DNA of 6,393 nt from CAYVFC01 sp964450715 (lineage in GTDB: Bacteria; Myxococcota_A; Polyangia; Polyangiales; JAFGIB01). Location of the stretch: positions 1 to 6,393 of the forward strand of contig CAYVFC010000242.1 in the NCBI GenBank assembly GCA_964450715.1, written 5' to 3'. Below, piece after piece: positions 4,322 to 6,393 of this stretch. Every line of letters starts with the position of its first letter. The stretch's first letter is position 1. A program made the translations under genes and the position numbers. The notes beneath the pieces are model-generated. The model was not told where the DNA came from. It saw only the letters and a program-made list of their open reading frames with translations, and did no database searches.

Positions 4322-6393
4322 ATGGCGTCGATGATTCAGACTAATTTTCGTATTCGACAGAGCTTCGGCAAGATTCCTCGGGTTATCGAGATCCCCAACC
4401 TCATCGATATCCAGATGAAATCTTACGAGAAGTTCCTGCAATCGGATACCGATCCGGAACAACGCCAGGAAATCGGCTTGCAGGGTGTATTCCGCAGCGT
4501 GTTTCCCATCCGCGATTTCAACAACGTCAGCGAGCTGGTCTTCGTCAACTACACGCTGGAAAAACCCAAGTACGACGTGGACGAGTGCCGCTCGCGAGGC
4601 ATGACCTATGCCGCCCCCATCAAGGTGACCATCCAGCTGATCATCTACGACACGGCGGGCGAAGGCGCGGAGCGGATCGTCCGCGACATCAAGGAGCAGG
4701 AAGTCTACTTCGGTGAAATCCCGTTGATGACCGACAAGGGCACCTTCATCATCAACGGCACCGAGCGCGTGGTGGTCAGCCAGTTGCACCGCAGCCCCGG
4801 CGTCTTCTTCGACCACGACAAGGGCAAGACCCACTCCTCGGGCAAGCTGCTCTACCAAGCGCGCATCATCCCCTATCGCGGCTCCTGGCTCGACTTCGAG
4901 TTCGACCCCAAGGATCTGATCTACGTCCGTATCGACCGGCGACGCAAGATGTTCGCCACCGTGCTGCTGAGGGCCCTGGGCTGCAGCACCAAGGAAATGC
5001 TGGACTTCTTCTACGATACGGAGACCATCTTCGTCGAATCGGCCAAGAAGGCCTACAAGAGCATCGAGTTCGACCTGCTGCCCGGTCAGCGCGCCACCCG
5101 CGACATCAAGATCGACGGCGAGATGGTGGTGCGCAAAAACCGCAAGTTCACCCGCTCGGCCATCCGCAAGCTGCAGGAGGCAGGCCTGGATCGGCTGCCT
5201 ATCGACGTGGGCGAGGTGCTGGGCAAGTTCAGCGCCGACGACGTGGTCAACCAGGACACCGGCGAGGTGATCCTGGCCGTCAACGAGGAGATCACCGAGG
5301 AGAAGCTGGAAGCGCTGCGCAAGGCCAAGATCAAGCAGTTCGACGTGCTGTTCATCGACGGCTTGAACGTGGGCAGCTACCTGCGCGACACCATCGTGTC
5401 TGACAAGATCGAGACGCAGGAAGAGGCGGTGCTGGAAATCTACCGCCGCCTGCGGCCGGGCGACCCGCCCACTCTGGATACGGCGCAGACGCTCTTTCAC
5501 AACCTGTTCTTCAATCCGGACCGTTACGACCTCTCCCGCGTGGGCCGGCTGAAGCTGAATTACAAGTTCTATCAGGAATCCGACGACAAGCCGGATCTCA
5601 CCACCACCACGCTGACCAAACGGGACATCCTGGAGACGGTCAAGCACATGATCAACCTTAAGAACGTCCGCGGCGGCGTGGACGACATCGACCACCTGGG
5701 CAATCGCCGGGTGCGAGCGGTGGGCGAGCTGATGGAAAACCAGTACCGCATCGGGCTGGTGCGCATGGAGAGGGCGATCAAGGAGCGGATGAGCATGTCG
5801 CAGGAGCTGGAAACGCTCATGCCGCACGATCTCATCAACGCCAAGCCGGTCAGCGCCGTGGTCAAGGAGTACTTCGGCTCCAGCCAGCTGTCGCAGTTCA
5901 TGGATCAGACCAACCCGCTAAGCGAGGTCACCCACAAGCGCCGGCTGAGCGCGCTGGGGCCGGGTGGGCTGATGCGCGAGCGGGCCGGGTTCGAGGTGCG
6001 TGACGTTCACACCACCCACTACGGCCGTATCTGCCCTATCGAGACGCCGGAAGGTCCGAATATCGGTCTCATCGCCTCGCTGTCCACCTTCGCACGCGTC
6101 AGCGAGTTCGGCTTCGTGGAGACCCCCTACCGCAAGGTGGTGGACGGCCAGGTCACCGACGAGATCCGCTGGTTCAGCGCCCTGGAGGAGGAGAACCACT
6201 ACATCGCCCAGGCCAACGCCGACATGGACGAACAGAAGCGGTTGACGGGCAAGCTGGTCAGCGCCCGGCTCAACGGCGAGTTCGTAATGGTCACCCCGGA
6301 TGTGGTGACCTTGATGGACGTATCGCCGAACCAGCTGGTCTCGGTGGCCGCCTCGCTCATCCCCTTCCTGGAGCACGACGACGCCAACCGGGC
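4322..6393 (+). CDS. rpoB: DNA-directed RNA polymerase subunit beta, N-terminal half (partial)
   Basis: The stop-free frame gives 690 codons plus two bases and leaves the window; full beta is about 1340-1400 residues. ATG 4322 has GGGAG (4310-4314) 7 nt upstream; ATG 4331 is a weaker alternative. Landmarks are FGKIPRVIEIPNLIDIQ near the start, EIPLMTDKGTFIINGTERVV (132-151), RRLRPGDPPT (375-384), and rifampicin cluster I from G519, which includes SQLSQFMDQTNPLSEVTHKR and RRLSALGPGGL. In E. coli numbering Q513, D516, S522, H526, R529, S531 and L533 are all wild type; position 518 is T instead of N. ETPEGPNIGLI follows. The stretch between the lobe and RRLRPGD resembles the proteobacterial-type insertion. 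Overall similarity is strongest to deltaproteobacterial RpoB. No frameshift is seen. Confidence 0.98.
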   Translation, partial: MASMIQTNFRIRQSFGKIPRVIEIPNLIDIQMKSYEKFLQSDTDPEQRQEIGLQGVFRSVFPIRDFNNVSELVFVNYTLEKPKYDVDECRSRGMTYAAPIKVTIQLIIYDTAGEGAERIVRDIKEQEVYFGEIPLMTDKGTFIINGTERVVVSQLHRSPGVFFDHDKGKTHSSGKLLYQARIIPYRGSWLDFEFDPKDLIYVRIDRRRKMFATVLLRALGCSTKEMLDFFYDTETIFVESAKKAYKSIEFDLLPGQRATRDIKIDGEMVVRKNRKFTRSAIRKLQEAGLDRLPIDVGEVLGKFSADDVVNQDTGEVILAVNEEITEEKLEALRKAKIKQFDVLFIDGLNVGSYLRDTIVSDKIETQEEAVLEIYRRLRPGDPPTLDTAQTLFHNLFFNPDRYDLSRVGRLKLNYKFYQESDDKPDLTTTTLTKRDILETVKHMINLKNVRGGVDDIDHLGNRRVRAVGELMENQYRIGLVRMERAIKERMSMSQELETLMPHDLINAKPVSAVVKEYFGSSQLSQFMDQTNPLSEVTHKRRLSALGPGGLMRERAGFEVRDVHTTHYGRICPIETPEGPNIGLIASLSTFARVSEFGFVETPYRKVVDGQVTDEIRWFSALEEENHYIAQANADMDEQKRLTGKLVSARLNGEFVMVTPDVVTLMDVSPNQLVSVAASLIPFLEHDDANR

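Noticed and set aside
4152..4334. 60-codon frame in the rplL-rpoB gap, a possible leader peptide overlapping the rpoB start
   Set aside because: The GTG start has no properly spaced ribosome site, and the frame runs through the hairpins with an arginine-rich, unstructured product.
4270..4344. Short ATG frame of 24 codons overlapping the rpoB start
   Set aside because: The only purine-rich motif (AAGGA) overlaps the ATG itself, leaving no spacing for ribosome binding.
3653..5827. 724-codon open frame on the minus strand over rplL and rpoB
   Set aside because: It lies antisense to two unmistakable conserved genes and its translation resembles no family I recognise. Long stop-free antisense frames are expected opposite G+C-rich codon usage.
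5873..5972. Rifampicin-resistance substitution in RpoB
   Set aside because: All main resistance positions are wild type; the T at E. coli position 518 is, as I recall, common in deltaproteobacterial RpoB and is not a known resistance marker.
1..6393. CRISPR array, insertion sequence, attachment site or phage gene
   Set aside because: No spaced repeat array, transposase, integrase or terminal inverted repeat is seen; the window is continuous core operon.

Overview
The window is a bacterial translation/transcription core cluster, all on the + strand: 3' end of tuf, rpmG, tRNA-Trp(CCA), secE, nusG, rplK, rplA, rplJ, rplL, and the first 690 codons of rpoB, which runs off the right edge. The gene order, the G+C-rich third positions, a proteobacterial-type RpoB N-terminal half, a three-helix SecE and rpmG placed between tuf and tRNA-Trp together suggest a deltaproteobacterial-grade organism (Myxococcota, Desulfobacterota or a neighbour). 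This placement rests on recognition by eye, not on a phylogeny.

Layout. Positions 1-310 hold the EF-Tu tail, ribosomal protein L33 (starting 2 nt after tuf) and a CCA-encoding tRNA-Trp. A 136-nt spacer (311-446) follows, with a boxA-like CTCTTTAA just after the tRNA and a weak possible promoter. secE (SecYEG subunit) and nusG (elongation factor) are 8 nt apart, and rplK follows nusG by 17 nt. The rplK-rplA, rplJ-rplL and rplL-rpoB gaps (57, 120 and 173 nt) each contain strong potential RNA hairpins. The rplA-rplJ gap is only 11 nt, so the usual site of the L10 leader is missing.

Together the genes supply the L11/L1 stalk region and the L10-L12 stalk of the 50S subunit, the beta subunit of RNA polymerase, its elongation factor NusG, and part of the secretion channel. 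The stop-free rpoB frame occupies 4322-6393, and the long opposite-strand frames over it are shadows.

I see no new defence, mobile or biosynthetic system here. The points most worth a second look are: NusG carries about 156 extra acidic, low-complexity N-terminal residues before a normal 175-residue core; L10 ends in three in-phase 11-residue repeats, two of them nearly identical in DNA, which predicts three L12-dimer sites; a perfect 24-bp palindrome lies 23 nt before rpoB, downstream of tandem hairpins and a T6 tract; a strong hairpin separates rplJ from rplL; and a boxA-like element lies upstream of secE-nusG.
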